DNA of 5,864 nt from Ktedonobacterales bacterium (GCA_025928125.1 JAICKD010000246.1:1-5864); one strand, 5' to 3'; counted from the stretch's first letter, positions 1-5,136 are shown. The notes: generated from the letters alone by a model not told the origin. Made by a program: numbers and translations.

Positions 1-431
1 AATGCCCAGGTGAAGCCGTTGGCCATAATCTCGCCCTCGATGGGGCCGGGAGGATAATCGCCATAGTAGTTCGGCGTTCGCAGAAACGTCTCGGAGGACT
101 GCTCGACCGCTGCGGTCAGCGCCGCTAGGTCGGCCCGTGTCGTCTGCGCCACCTTGTCCCATGTCAGGTTGGCCTGCCTGGCAATCTCGTCGCGGTTGAG
201 CGCGTCGAAGTCTACCTCGCGGGGCGGCTCCTCACCGCGCGCATAGAATCCCATCCGCTCGACCATGTAGCGCATCCAGAAGCCGGTGAGGGCCACAAGC
301 TCTTTGGCCGAATAGTCATCCTTCCTGCCGCCAGCGTCGGCTCGTTCGTCCGCGCCGCGACCTGCCAGAAAATCATCGAGCGCCTCGCCTGTCTGGGCAA
401 ACGCCGCCAGCAGTTCCGCTTTCCTCGCCAT
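1..431 (-). CDS. ClbS/DfsB-like (DinB-superfamily) four-helix bundle protein, 3' end cut off
   Basis: The ATG at 431-429 opens a frame of 143 codons that is still open at the left edge, so the C-terminal part is missing. A good ribosome site, GGGAGG (442-437), lies 5 bases upstream. The protein begins MARKAELLAAFAQTGEALDD and is mostly amphipathic helix. The stretch DDYSAKELVALTGFWMRYMVERM (residues 38-60) matches the place where ClbS/DfsB and DinB-like proteins carry W-S-x-K-D-x-x-x-H-x-x-x-W. The family includes the colibactin self-resistance hydrolase ClbS, and many DinB-like proteins are metal-dependent thiol transferases or of unknown role. Here the usual first metal-binding His is absent (T-G-F-W instead of H-x-x-x-W), so metal-dependent catalysis is doubtful. 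The segment FTWA at the cut edge (140-143) should precede the last helix, which holds the final His in relatives. It diverges from the aldolase operon. The family assignment is from pattern memory and fairly likely; substrate and role are unknown. Confidence 0.6.
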   Translation of the reverse strand, partial: MARKAELLAAFAQTGEALDDFLAGRGADERADAGGRKDDYSAKELVALTGFWMRYMVERMGFYARGEEPPREVDFDALNRDEIARQANLTWDKVAQTTRADLAALTAAVEQSSETFLRTPNYYGDYPPGPIEGEIMANGFTWA

Positions 432-523
432 GTAAACCTCCCATCAGACCAGTCTATCCGTTCGAGTCATCACCAGCATACAGCGGCCAAGCGGACACCT
501 CGTGTCATATTGGGCGCTGCCCT

Positions 524-553
524 GGTACATGCCAATCACTCCTGTGCTACGAT
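524..553 (+). promoter_or_regulatory. Candidate promoter for the threonine aldolase operon
   Basis: TACGAT at 548-553 is preceded by TG at 545-546, giving an extended -10 (TGC-TACGAT). The -35 is weak (GGTACA, 524-529, 18-base spacing). Transcription would start near 560, so the hairpins at 580-676 would form a 5' leader of roughly 138 bases. This rests on sequence matching only. Confidence 0.3.
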
Positions 554-577
554 GCTTGTGCAGAAAAGTGGATGGCG

Positions 578-601
578 ATCCCGGCCTTGAAAGGCCGGGG
601 T
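578..601. repeat. Strong hairpin CCCGGCCTT-GA-AAGGCCGGG
   Basis: Arms 580-588 and 591-599 are perfect 9-mers around a 2-base centre. As RNA the fold is an 8-bp stem with a TGAA loop, and it extends outwards by a U-G wobble (579/600) and an A-U pair (578/601). The following bases, GGGGTAGAAC, recall the 3' hairpin of IS200/IS605-family (IS1341-type) element ends, discussed as a finding. There is no T-tract, so it does not look like an intrinsic terminator. Confidence 0.7.
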
Positions 602-611
602 AGAACGACAT

Positions 612-627
612 CGGGCGTAAACGCCCG
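612..627. repeat. Hairpin CGGGCGT-AA-ACGCCCG
   Basis: Perfect 7-base arms (612-618 and 621-627) flank a 2-base centre; folded as RNA this is a 6-bp stem closing a TAAA loop. It is the second of four hairpins in the aldolase leader and shares the T-N-N-A loop but not the stem sequence of its neighbours. Confidence 0.65.
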
Positions 628-630
628 TCA

Positions 631-676
631 GGGCCATTTATGGCCCCGCATAGCCTACTCCGGCCATTTATGGCCG
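631..676. repeat. Two copies of a GGCCATTTATGGCC palindrome
   Basis: The 14-base near-palindrome GGCCATTTATGGCC occurs at 632-645 and again at 662-675, 30 bases apart. Each copy gains one more base pair on the outside, and that pair differs: G631-C646 in the first copy (GGGCCATTTATGGCCC) and C661-G676 in the second (CGGCCATTTATGGCCG). Such a swap keeps pairing while changing sequence, which points to a selected stem or symmetrical binding site. The second copy ends 21 bases before the chosen aldolase start codon and 7 bases before its ribosome site. Confidence 0.75.
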
Positions 677-697
677 AGAATGTGGAGTATCCAGCAC

Positions 698-1816
698 ATG
701 AGCAGCAACTACGGCAGCTACGAGGCCCGCATCGGCGCGCTGGCCAGCGGCGAGAAGATCGACCTGCGCAGCGACACCGTGACCCATCCCTCACCGAACA
801 TGCGCGAAGCGATGTATCGCGCGGAGGTCGGCGACGATGTCTATGGCGAGGATCCGACCGTCAATCAGCTTGAAGAACTGGCGGCGGTGATGCTGGGCAA
901 GGAGGCGGGTCTCTTCGTCGCCTCCGGCACGATGGGCAACGCCGTCTCGATGCTGACCCACTGCCGCCGTGGTGACGAGATCATCATGGGCGACCGCTCG
1001 CACACCTATCTCTACGAGGTCGGCGGCCCCGCCCGGCTGAATGGCTCGGCCACGCGCCCTGTGCCGACGCTGGCGGATGGCACGCTCGACCGCGAGCGGC
1101 TGGCGCGCGCCTTCCAGGGCGACGACATCCACGAGGCGCGGACGGGTCTGCTCTGCCTGGAAGATACGCACAATATGGTTGGCGGACGCGTGCTCTCGCC
1201 GGAGACATTACGCGAGCTGGCGGCTCCCGCGCGGGCGCGCAACCTGCCGGTGCATATGGACGGCGCGCGCGTCTTCAACGCCGCCGTGGCGCTAGGCGTC
1301 CCGGTGAGCGCGCTGGCGGCGGAGGTGGATAGCGTGCAGTTCTGCCTCTCGAAGGGGCTGAGCGCGCCGGTTGGCTCGATGGTGGTCGGGTCGCGCGCCT
1401 TCATCGACGAGGGGCGGCGCGTGCGCAAGCTGCTCGGCGGCGGCATGCGCCAGGCGGGCATCATCGCGGCGGCGGGCATCATCGCGCTGAATGAGATGGT
1501 GGACCGGCTGGCCGATGACCACGTCAACGCGAAGAAGCTGGCCGACGGGCTGGCGGAGATTCCGGGGATCACCATCGCGCCGGAGACCGTCGAGACGAAC
1601 ATCCTCTTCTTCGGCGTGCGTGGCGAAGATGGCGCGGCGGGCGACGTAACCCCGCTAGTGACGGCGGCGGCGCAGGCAGGTGTGCTGCTCTCTGGCGGCG
1701 ACGATGGCCGCATCCGCGCGGTGACGCACTACGGCATCTCTGCGGACGATATCGAGCGTGCGCTCTCCGTGCTGGCCGAGGCGATGCGGGGGCTGGCCGC
1801 GCCGGTTGGGGCCTGA
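698..1816 (+). CDS. ltaE: Low-specificity L-threonine aldolase
   Basis: This PLP enzyme cleaves L-threonine and L-allo-threonine to glycine and acetaldehyde in the cytoplasm, linking threonine and glycine pools. The 372-residue protein shows the family landmarks in order: IDLRSDTVT (21-29), GDDVYGEDPTVN (45-56), SGTMGN (76-81), DRSHTYLYEVGG with His102 in the position expected to stack on PLP (99-110), LEDTHN (154-159), HMDGARVFN with Asp188 expected to contact the PLP ring nitrogen (187-194), FCLSKG with the Schiff-base Lys219 (215-220), and GGGMRQAG (247-254). All key residues are present. I chose the ATG at 698 because GGAG (684-687) lies 10 bases upstream; ATG 680 and ATG 572 would add sequence translated from palindromes. 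This start still leaves about 19 residues ahead of the point where E. coli LtaE begins. It is first in a three-gene run. Family assignment is firm. Confidence 0.93.
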   Translation: MSSNYGSYEARIGALASGEKIDLRSDTVTHPSPNMREAMYRAEVGDDVYGEDPTVNQLEELAAVMLGKEAGLFVASGTMGNAVSMLTHCRRGDEIIMGDRSHTYLYEVGGPARLNGSATRPVPTLADGTLDRERLARAFQGDDIHEARTGLLCLEDTHNMVGGRVLSPETLRELAAPARARNLPVHMDGARVFNAAVALGVPVSALAAEVDSVQFCLSKGLSAPVGSMVVGSRAFIDEGRRVRKLLGGGMRQAGIIAAAGIIALNEMVDRLADDHVNAKKLADGLAEIPGITIAPETVETNILFFGVRGEDGAAGDVTPLVTAAAQAGVLLSGGDDGRIRAVTHYGISADDIERALSVLAEAMRGLAAPVGA

Positions 1817-1817
1817 C

Positions 1818-1997
1818 ATGGCGCCCTGGCTCTTTGTTCCTCATTTGGAGGAGGAATACCAACGCCTCGTCGCATTGCTCGACTCGCTGATAGATCGTGT
1901 TGGCGAGGATGAAACCCATCCACTTGCCTCTCTCATGGAAGTCCTGGGAACGCTGATCGAGCGGTATGAGGACGAGCACGTCTCCGAACTGGCCTGA
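1818..1997 (+). CDS. Small acidic protein resembling a HigA-type antitoxin N-terminal region
   Basis: A 59-residue frame starts one base after the aldolase stop, with GGGG (1808-1811) 6 bases upstream, so translation is probably coupled. The protein is acidic and helical: EEEYQRLVALLDSLIDRVGE (11-30), then HPLASLMEVLGTLIERYEDE (34-53), ending HVSELA. The pattern E-x-E-Y, a leucine-rich helix, then L-I-E-x-Y-E-x-x-H-x-x-E-L is what I recall from the N-terminal part of HigA-family antitoxins (COG5499 type) and from short stand-alone proteins annotated as antitoxins or transcriptional regulators. The helix-turn-helix that normally follows is absent, and no RelE/HigB-like toxin lies on either side. 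Codon use and GC match the neighbours, so it does not look recently acquired. The gene call is good; the antitoxin link is inference, and a regulatory or chaperone-like role is possible. Confidence 0.65.
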   Translation: MAPWLFVPHLEEEYQRLVALLDSLIDRVGEDETHPLASLMEVLGTLIERYEDEHVSELA

Positions 1998-2035
1998 GGT
2001 AAGGCGAATTCTTCCCGGAGGAGTGTACTGCTGCC

Positions 2036-2806
2036 ATGGCTGAATCGCCTGCCATTTCGCCTGAACAGCTTGCACGGCGTCGCGGCGACTATGGGTTCGA
2101 CGCGCCGTATGTGCCGATCACGTTCGCTGTCATCGGCGTCGCGCTGCTGGGGCTGACAGCGGCAAGCGTCTGGCTCTTCAATCAGCCGGTGCTGGCGGTG
2201 GTCTGCGCGATCTACGCCGTCTATATGCTGCTGAGCGCGGGCAGCTATATCTACACGACGCGCGTGGGCAAGTTCCACGTCTGGGCCGGGTTGCTGACGG
2301 GGCTTCGGCTGCGTGGCGACGAGCAGGCCGCCGACCTGGGCTGCGGACGTGGCGCGGTGCTGCTGATGGCGGCGCAACTGCTGCCTCAGGGCAAGATTAC
2401 TGGCATCGACCTGTGGAAGACGATGGACCAGTCGGGCAATGATCCAGCGGAGACCCGACGCAACGCCGCGAGCGAGGGCGTGAATGCCCAGCGCGTCGAG
2501 CTACTCACCGCCGACATGCGCGACATCCCGCTGACAGACGCTTCGTGTGACCTGGTGCTGTCGAGCCTGGCAATACATAACATCCCCAGCGCCTCCGGAC
2601 GCGCGCAGGCGATAGACGAAGCGGTGCGGCTGCTCAGGCCCGGCGGCAGGCTGATGATCGCCGATATTCGCGCCACGTCAGCCTACGCGGAGCAGCTACG
2701 CCAGCGCGGCATGGCCAACGTGCAGGTGCGCAACCTCGGCTGGCGCTTCTGGTACGGCAGCCCCTTCGTCGCGGCGAAGCTCGTCAGCGCCGAAAAGCCT
2801 ATGTGA
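2036..2806 (+). CDS. Membrane-anchored class I SAM-dependent methyltransferase
   Basis: The 256-residue protein has two hydrophobic helices near the N terminus (about 27-48 and 51-73), then a cytosolic Rossmann-fold methyltransferase. SAM motif I is ADLGCGRG (99-106), the acidic strand-2 end is GIDLW (123-127), an adenine-contact motif is TADMRD (158-163), motif IV-like CDLVLSSLAIHNI lies at 171-183, and the post-motif LLRPGGRLMIAD at 199-210. The nucleophile acceptor is unknown; a membrane lipid, quinone or other hydrophobic small molecule would suit the anchor, but that is inference. The ATG at 2036 has GGAGGAG (2017-2023) upstream at a longish 12 bases; no better in-frame start is visible. 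It follows the small gene by 38 bases and probably belongs to the same operon. Similar two-helix methyltransferases are annotated only as class I SAM methyltransferases as far as I recall. Domain call firm, role unknown. Confidence 0.85.
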   Translation: MAESPAISPEQLARRRGDYGFDAPYVPITFAVIGVALLGLTAASVWLFNQPVLAVVCAIYAVYMLLSAGSYIYTTRVGKFHVWAGLLTGLRLRGDEQAADLGCGRGAVLLMAAQLLPQGKITGIDLWKTMDQSGNDPAETRRNAASEGVNAQRVELLTADMRDIPLTDASCDLVLSSLAIHNIPSASGRAQAIDEAVRLLRPGGRLMIADIRATSAYAEQLRQRGMANVQVRNLGWRFWYGSPFVAAKLVSAEKPM

Positions 2807-2836
2807 ATGCGCGGTCACGCCAAGCCCCGGCGGCTG

Positions 2837-2850
2837 GCGGCTAAAGCCGC
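2837..2850. repeat. Hairpin GCGGCT-AA-AGCCGC
   Basis: Perfect 6-base arms with an AA centre; as RNA this is a 5-bp GC stem closing a TAAA loop. It lies 31 bases after the methyltransferase stop and has the same loop as the hairpin at 612-627 with a different stem. Confidence 0.6.
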
Positions 2851-2909
2851 GCCTAAGGGACCTCACTGCGTTCGGCCACAAAGCCTGCCCTCCGGGCTGC
2901 TGCCGCTCC

Positions 2910-2926
2910 GCGCGCTCGTCGCGCGC
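2910..2926. repeat. Inverted repeat GCGCGC-TCGTC-GCGCGC
   Basis: Two perfect 6-base arms around a 5-base centre. The low complexity of the arms makes chance occurrence more likely than for the other hairpins, and there is no T-tract beside it. Confidence 0.45.
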
Positions 2927-3005
2927 TTCTCGCCTTCGGCTCGCGCGGCTGCCCTCCGCAGGCTCCAGACCGCCCCCAACGCGCCTGTGGCAGCCGATCC
3001 GCTGT

Positions 3006-3027
3006 GAAACCCGCGACGGCGGGTTTC
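3006..3027. terminator. Candidate bidirectional terminator (9-bp perfect stem)
   Basis: GAAACCCGC (3006-3014) and GCGGGTTTC (3019-3027) form a perfect 9-bp stem with a GACG loop. The TTT lies within the distal arm and is followed by CG (plus strand) or CAC (minus strand), so the U-tract is short in either direction. It sits 199 bases after the methyltransferase stop and 91 bases after the parB stop, where two converging transcripts would be expected to end. Confidence 0.45.
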
Positions 3028-3029
3028 GT

Positions 3030-3088
3030 GGCCGCAGGCCCTTCAGGCGCGGTTTCAACCGCCCGCGCTCCTACGGCTGCGGCCTTTT
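3030..3088 (+). terminator. Branched inverted repeat with T-tract, possible plus-strand terminator
   Basis: GGCCGCAG (3030-3037) pairs with CTGCGGCC (3077-3084), which is followed directly by TTTT (3085-3088). The 39-base interior contains the hairpin GCGGTT-TC-AACCGC (3049-3062). The outer stem followed by T residues suits an intrinsic terminator for the aldolase operon, although the large branched loop is unusual. Confidence 0.35.
3049..3062. repeat. Hairpin GCGGTT-TC-AACCGC
   Basis: Perfect 6-base arms around TC; as RNA it is a 5-bp stem with a TTCA loop, again T-N-N-A. It is nested inside the larger inverted repeat 3030-3084. Confidence 0.6.
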
Positions 3089-3118
3089 CCTATGATTACG
3101 CTACCCAGCCGCCAGCCG

Positions 3119-4198
3119 CTACTCGTCGGCGTCGTCTCCGTCATCCTCGTCGTCATCAATCAGGTCGTCGTCGTCTGCGGCGAGGTCGTCGTATGACAGG
3201 CTCAATGGCTCGCTACCGTCCAGCAGGGCGTAGGCATCATGGCCGTTCTGCCCGGCGCGAGCCGCCCCGACCAGCCGCGAGTAGAGCGTTTCGAGCTGCT
3301 GGTCGTTGGTGAAGTAGAGCGTGATCTGGCCCTTGCCGCGGGTCGTCCGCTGGAGCCGCACCTTCATCTCGACGGCGCGGGTGAACTCCTCCTCCAGCGC
3401 GCGCGTCTCGCCGCTCTGGGTGCGCGTCACCGAGCCGCGGCGATCGTTGGCGACACCCAACGCCCGCTCGTTCATCCGGCGCGCCAGCTCCTCGGCCTGC
3501 CGCACGCTCATCCCCTGCGCGATGATCATCTTCATCGCGTTGATGCGCGCCGCATCGCCGTTGATCTGCAAGACGGCGCGGGCGTGGCCCTCGGTGAAGG
3601 CGCGGGGCATCGTCACCAGCGCCTCGCGCACCTCGTCGGGCAGCTGGAGCAGCCGCACCGTGTTCGCCACGGTGGCGCGATTGCGGCCGATGCGCTGGGC
3701 GACCATCTCCTGCGTCAGCCCATACTCCTCCATCAGCATCAGATAGCCCTGGGCCTCTTCCAGCGGGTTGAGGTCGGTGCGCTGGAGGTTCTCGATCAGC
3801 GCCATCTCCAGCATGAGTTGTGGCGTCGCCTCGCGGATCACCACCGGGACCATGCGCAACTCCGCCAGCCGCGCTGCCCGCCAGCGGCGCTCGCCTGCGA
3901 TCAACTGGAAGAGCGGGCCGTGGTCATCCTGCCCGCTGATCGTCACCAGCAGCGGCTGGAGCAGCCCATACTCGCGGATCGAGGCGGCCAGCTCGCGCAG
4001 TTGGGGGTCATCATCCACGACGGCGCGCGGCTGCTGTGGGTTCGGCGAGATAGCGTCTATCGGCGCCTCAAAGACCGACGAGGGCGAGAGGCTCGAATCG
4101 AGCGGCGTATCATCCGAGAGGGGCGCGACATCGGCGAGGCTGGCGCCGGGGATCAGCGCATCCAGGCCGCGACCGAGACCGAAACGTTGTTTAGGCAT
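3119..4198 (-). CDS. parB: Chromosome partitioning protein ParB (Spo0J family) with acidic C-terminal tail
   Basis: ParB binds parS centromere sites, loads as a CTP-gated clamp that spreads on DNA, and stimulates ParA. The 359-residue protein has the N-terminal ParA-activating peptide RFGLGRGLDALIP (5-17), the NPQQPR box (53-58), the CTP-binding GERR motif in LIAGERRWRAARLA (99-112), the ENLQRTDLNPLEEA box (136-149), a helix-turn-helix (about 161-187), the EGHARAVL segment (203-210) and a C-terminal dimerisation-type segment (about 278-311). It then ends in an unusual tail: 16 of the last 24 residues (336-359) are Asp or Glu and none is basic. The ATG at 4198-4196 overlaps the end of parA by 8 bases (ATGCCTAA), with GGAG (4209-4206) 7 bases upstream inside parA, so the two are translationally coupled. 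The family assignment is firm. Confidence 0.95.
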   Translation of the reverse strand: MPKQRFGLGRGLDALIPGASLADVAPLSDDTPLDSSLSPSSVFEAPIDAISPNPQQPRAVVDDDPQLRELAASIREYGLLQPLLVTISGQDDHGPLFQLIAGERRWRAARLAELRMVPVVIREATPQLMLEMALIENLQRTDLNPLEEAQGYLMLMEEYGLTQEMVAQRIGRNRATVANTVRLLQLPDEVREALVTMPRAFTEGHARAVLQINGDAARINAMKMIIAQGMSVRQAEELARRMNERALGVANDRRGSVTRTQSGETRALEEEFTRAVEMKVRLQRTTRGKGQITLYFTNDQQLETLYSRLVGAARAGQNGHDAYALLDGSEPLSLSYDDLAADDDDLIDDDEDDGDDADE

Positions 4199-4982
4199 TG
4201 AGCGACTCCATGTTGGCTGCGCGAGCGATTACTTCCTCTGCCAGTTTCTGATAGGCCAGCGCGCCCGGGGAGCGTGGATCGTGCTCCAGGATGGTGCGGC
4301 CATAGCTGGGCGCCTCCGAAAGCCGAATGTTGCGCGGGATCAGGGTATCGAACTTTTCCTTGGGGAAGTGCTGGCTTATCTCAGTGACGACCTCTGTGGC
4401 CAGGTTCGTGCGTGAGTCAAACATTGTCAACACCACGCCGAACAGCATCACCTTGTTGTTCAGGCGGTCGCGCACCAGCCGAATCGTATTGAGCAACTGC
4501 TGCATGCCTTCGAGGGCGAAGTATTCACACTGGAGCGGCAGAATCACGCCATCGGCGGCGGTCAGTGCGTTCACGGTCAGCAGGCCAAGTGATGGGGGGC
4601 AGTCGATCAGGATGAATTCGTAGTCGTTGCGAATCTGGTCGAGGATGTGCCGCATGCGGTACTCGCGGTTATCCAGATAGACCAGCTCGATATCGGCGGC
4701 GTAGAGATCAACCTTGGCCGGAAGGAGCGCGAGGTTGGGGCGAATCTCCTTGCGGATAACGTCACCTGGCTTGACGCTCTCGTTGACCAGCACCTCGTAG
4801 ATGGAGGCGCCCACCGCGTGAGAGTCCACGCCGAGTCCTGTCGTCGTGTTGGACTGTGGATCGAGGTCGATGACCAGTGTCTTGCGGCCCGCATTCGCGA
4901 GAAACGCGGCCAGATTTATCGTCGAGGTGGTCTTGCCCACACCACCTTTTTGATTCGCGATCGCAAATATCCGTGTCGTCAC
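4191..4982 (-). CDS. parA: Chromosome partitioning ATPase ParA (Soj type)
   Basis: This P-loop ATPase forms DNA-bound ATP dimers on the nucleoid, which ParB-parS complexes follow during segregation. The 263-residue protein has the deviant Walker A motif KGGVGKTT (12-19) with signature Lys12 and catalytic Lys17, Walker A' VIDLDPQSN (37-45), Walker B ILIDCPPS (124-131) with Asp127, RTNLATEV (191-198) and the C-terminal IPRNIRLSEAPSYG (216-229). There is no N-terminal helix-turn-helix, so it belongs to the short chromosomal type rather than the long autorepressing plasmid type. I chose the GTG at 4982-4980: it places TRIFAIANQKGG at the N terminus as in relatives, and AAAGGGGG (4999-4992) lies 9 bases upstream. 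The frame stays open back to 5378 but that extension is unlike any ParA and runs into the CBS gene. Cotranscribed with parB. Confidence 0.95.
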   Translation of the reverse strand: MTTRIFAIANQKGGVGKTTSTINLAAFLANAGRKTLVIDLDPQSNTTTGLGVDSHAVGASIYEVLVNESVKPGDVIRKEIRPNLALLPAKVDLYAADIELVYLDNREYRMRHILDQIRNDYEFILIDCPPSLGLLTVNALTAADGVILPLQCEYFALEGMQQLLNTIRLVRDRLNNKVMLFGVVLTMFDSRTNLATEVVTEISQHFPKEKFDTLIPRNIRLSEAPSYGRTILEHDPRSPGALAYQKLAEEVIARAANMESLNA

Positions 4983-5130
4983 CAGCAATCGCCCCCTTTG
5001 TCTTTGTGTATGTGTGCGTATGAAGTCGTGTGAAGTATCTCGTTGTTCGAGAGATAATAGCAGTGTGCTATTGCCCATGGCTGCGCCATCGGCAGCCAGG
5101 CGATAATAGCCAGGAATCCAGTTTGTGACG
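4983..5130 (-). promoter_or_regulatory. Structured parA leader with three tandem inverted repeats
   Basis: If the candidate promoter is right, this is the untranslated leader of parAB, about 148 bases. It carries TATCTC/GAGATA (5036-5041 and 5051-5056, with an alternative TCTCG-TTGTT-CGAGA pairing), AATAGC-AGTGT-GCTATT (5056-5072) and TGGCTGC/GCAGCCA (5078-5084 and 5092-5098, 7-base loop). A direct repeat GATAATAGC occurs at 5053-5061 and 5102-5110. These could be RNA structure or operator sites. Confidence 0.4.
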
Positions 5131-5136
5131 GATGCC

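Larger units (their letters stand above)
432..697. other. Divergent intergenic region with hairpin series
   Basis: This 266-base gap separates the ClbS-like gene (leftward) from threonine aldolase (rightward). The left half (432-570) looks unique and carries a candidate rightward promoter. The right half (580-676) is almost entirely perfect short inverted repeats, listed separately. An in-frame extension of the aldolase frame runs back to an ATG at 572, but it reads straight through the hairpins and gives a peptide unlike any aldolase N terminus, so I treat it as non-coding. I see no RNA gene and no intact transposase. Confidence 0.6.
2807..3118. other. Convergent GC-rich intergenic region packed with inverted repeats
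   Basis: This 312-base gap lies between the stop codons of the methyltransferase (plus) and parB (minus). It contains GCGGCT-AA-AGCCGC (2837-2850), GCGCGC-TCGTC-GCGCGC (2910-2926), GAAACCCGC-GACG-GCGGGTTTC (3006-3027), GCGGTT-TC-AACCGC (3049-3062) and a larger pair GGCCGCAG/CTGCGGCC (3030-3037 and 3077-3084). Short open frames cross it (for example 2807-3007), but they have no recognisable motif, are rich in Arg, Ala and Pro as expected from GC-rich non-coding DNA, and lack a convincing ribosome site. I read it as non-coding: terminators plus a possible dispersed repeat element. Confidence 0.6.

Noticed and set aside
580..676. CRISPR array
   Set aside because: Only one pair of identical 14-base units exists, the other hairpins differ in sequence, spacing is too short for spacers, and no cas gene is present.
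572..697. N-terminal extension of threonine aldolase from ATG 572
   Set aside because: The added 42 residues are translated through perfect palindromes, contain the repeated peptide GHLWPR from the duplicated hairpin, and do not resemble aldolase N termini; ATG 698 has its own ribosome site.
1012..1713. Open frame of 233 codons on the minus strand within threonine aldolase
   Set aside because: Antisense shadow with Ser/Pro/Ala-rich composition and no recognisable motif.
2807..3007. Small gene of 66 codons starting right after the methyltransferase
   Set aside because: No convincing ribosome site, composition typical of translated GC-rich repeat DNA, and it crosses several inverted repeats.
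3004..3031. parS-like half-sites GTGAAAC and GTTTCGTG
   Set aside because: They face outward (GTGAAAC...GTTTC) whereas parS reads GTTTCAC-GTGAAAC; they are better explained as arms of the 3006-3027 hairpin.
3239..4201. Open frame of 320 codons on the plus strand opposite parB
   Set aside because: It mirrors the parB codons, is rich in His, Arg, Leu and Ala as antisense GC-rich frames are, and has no domain motif; parB on the other strand is unmistakable.
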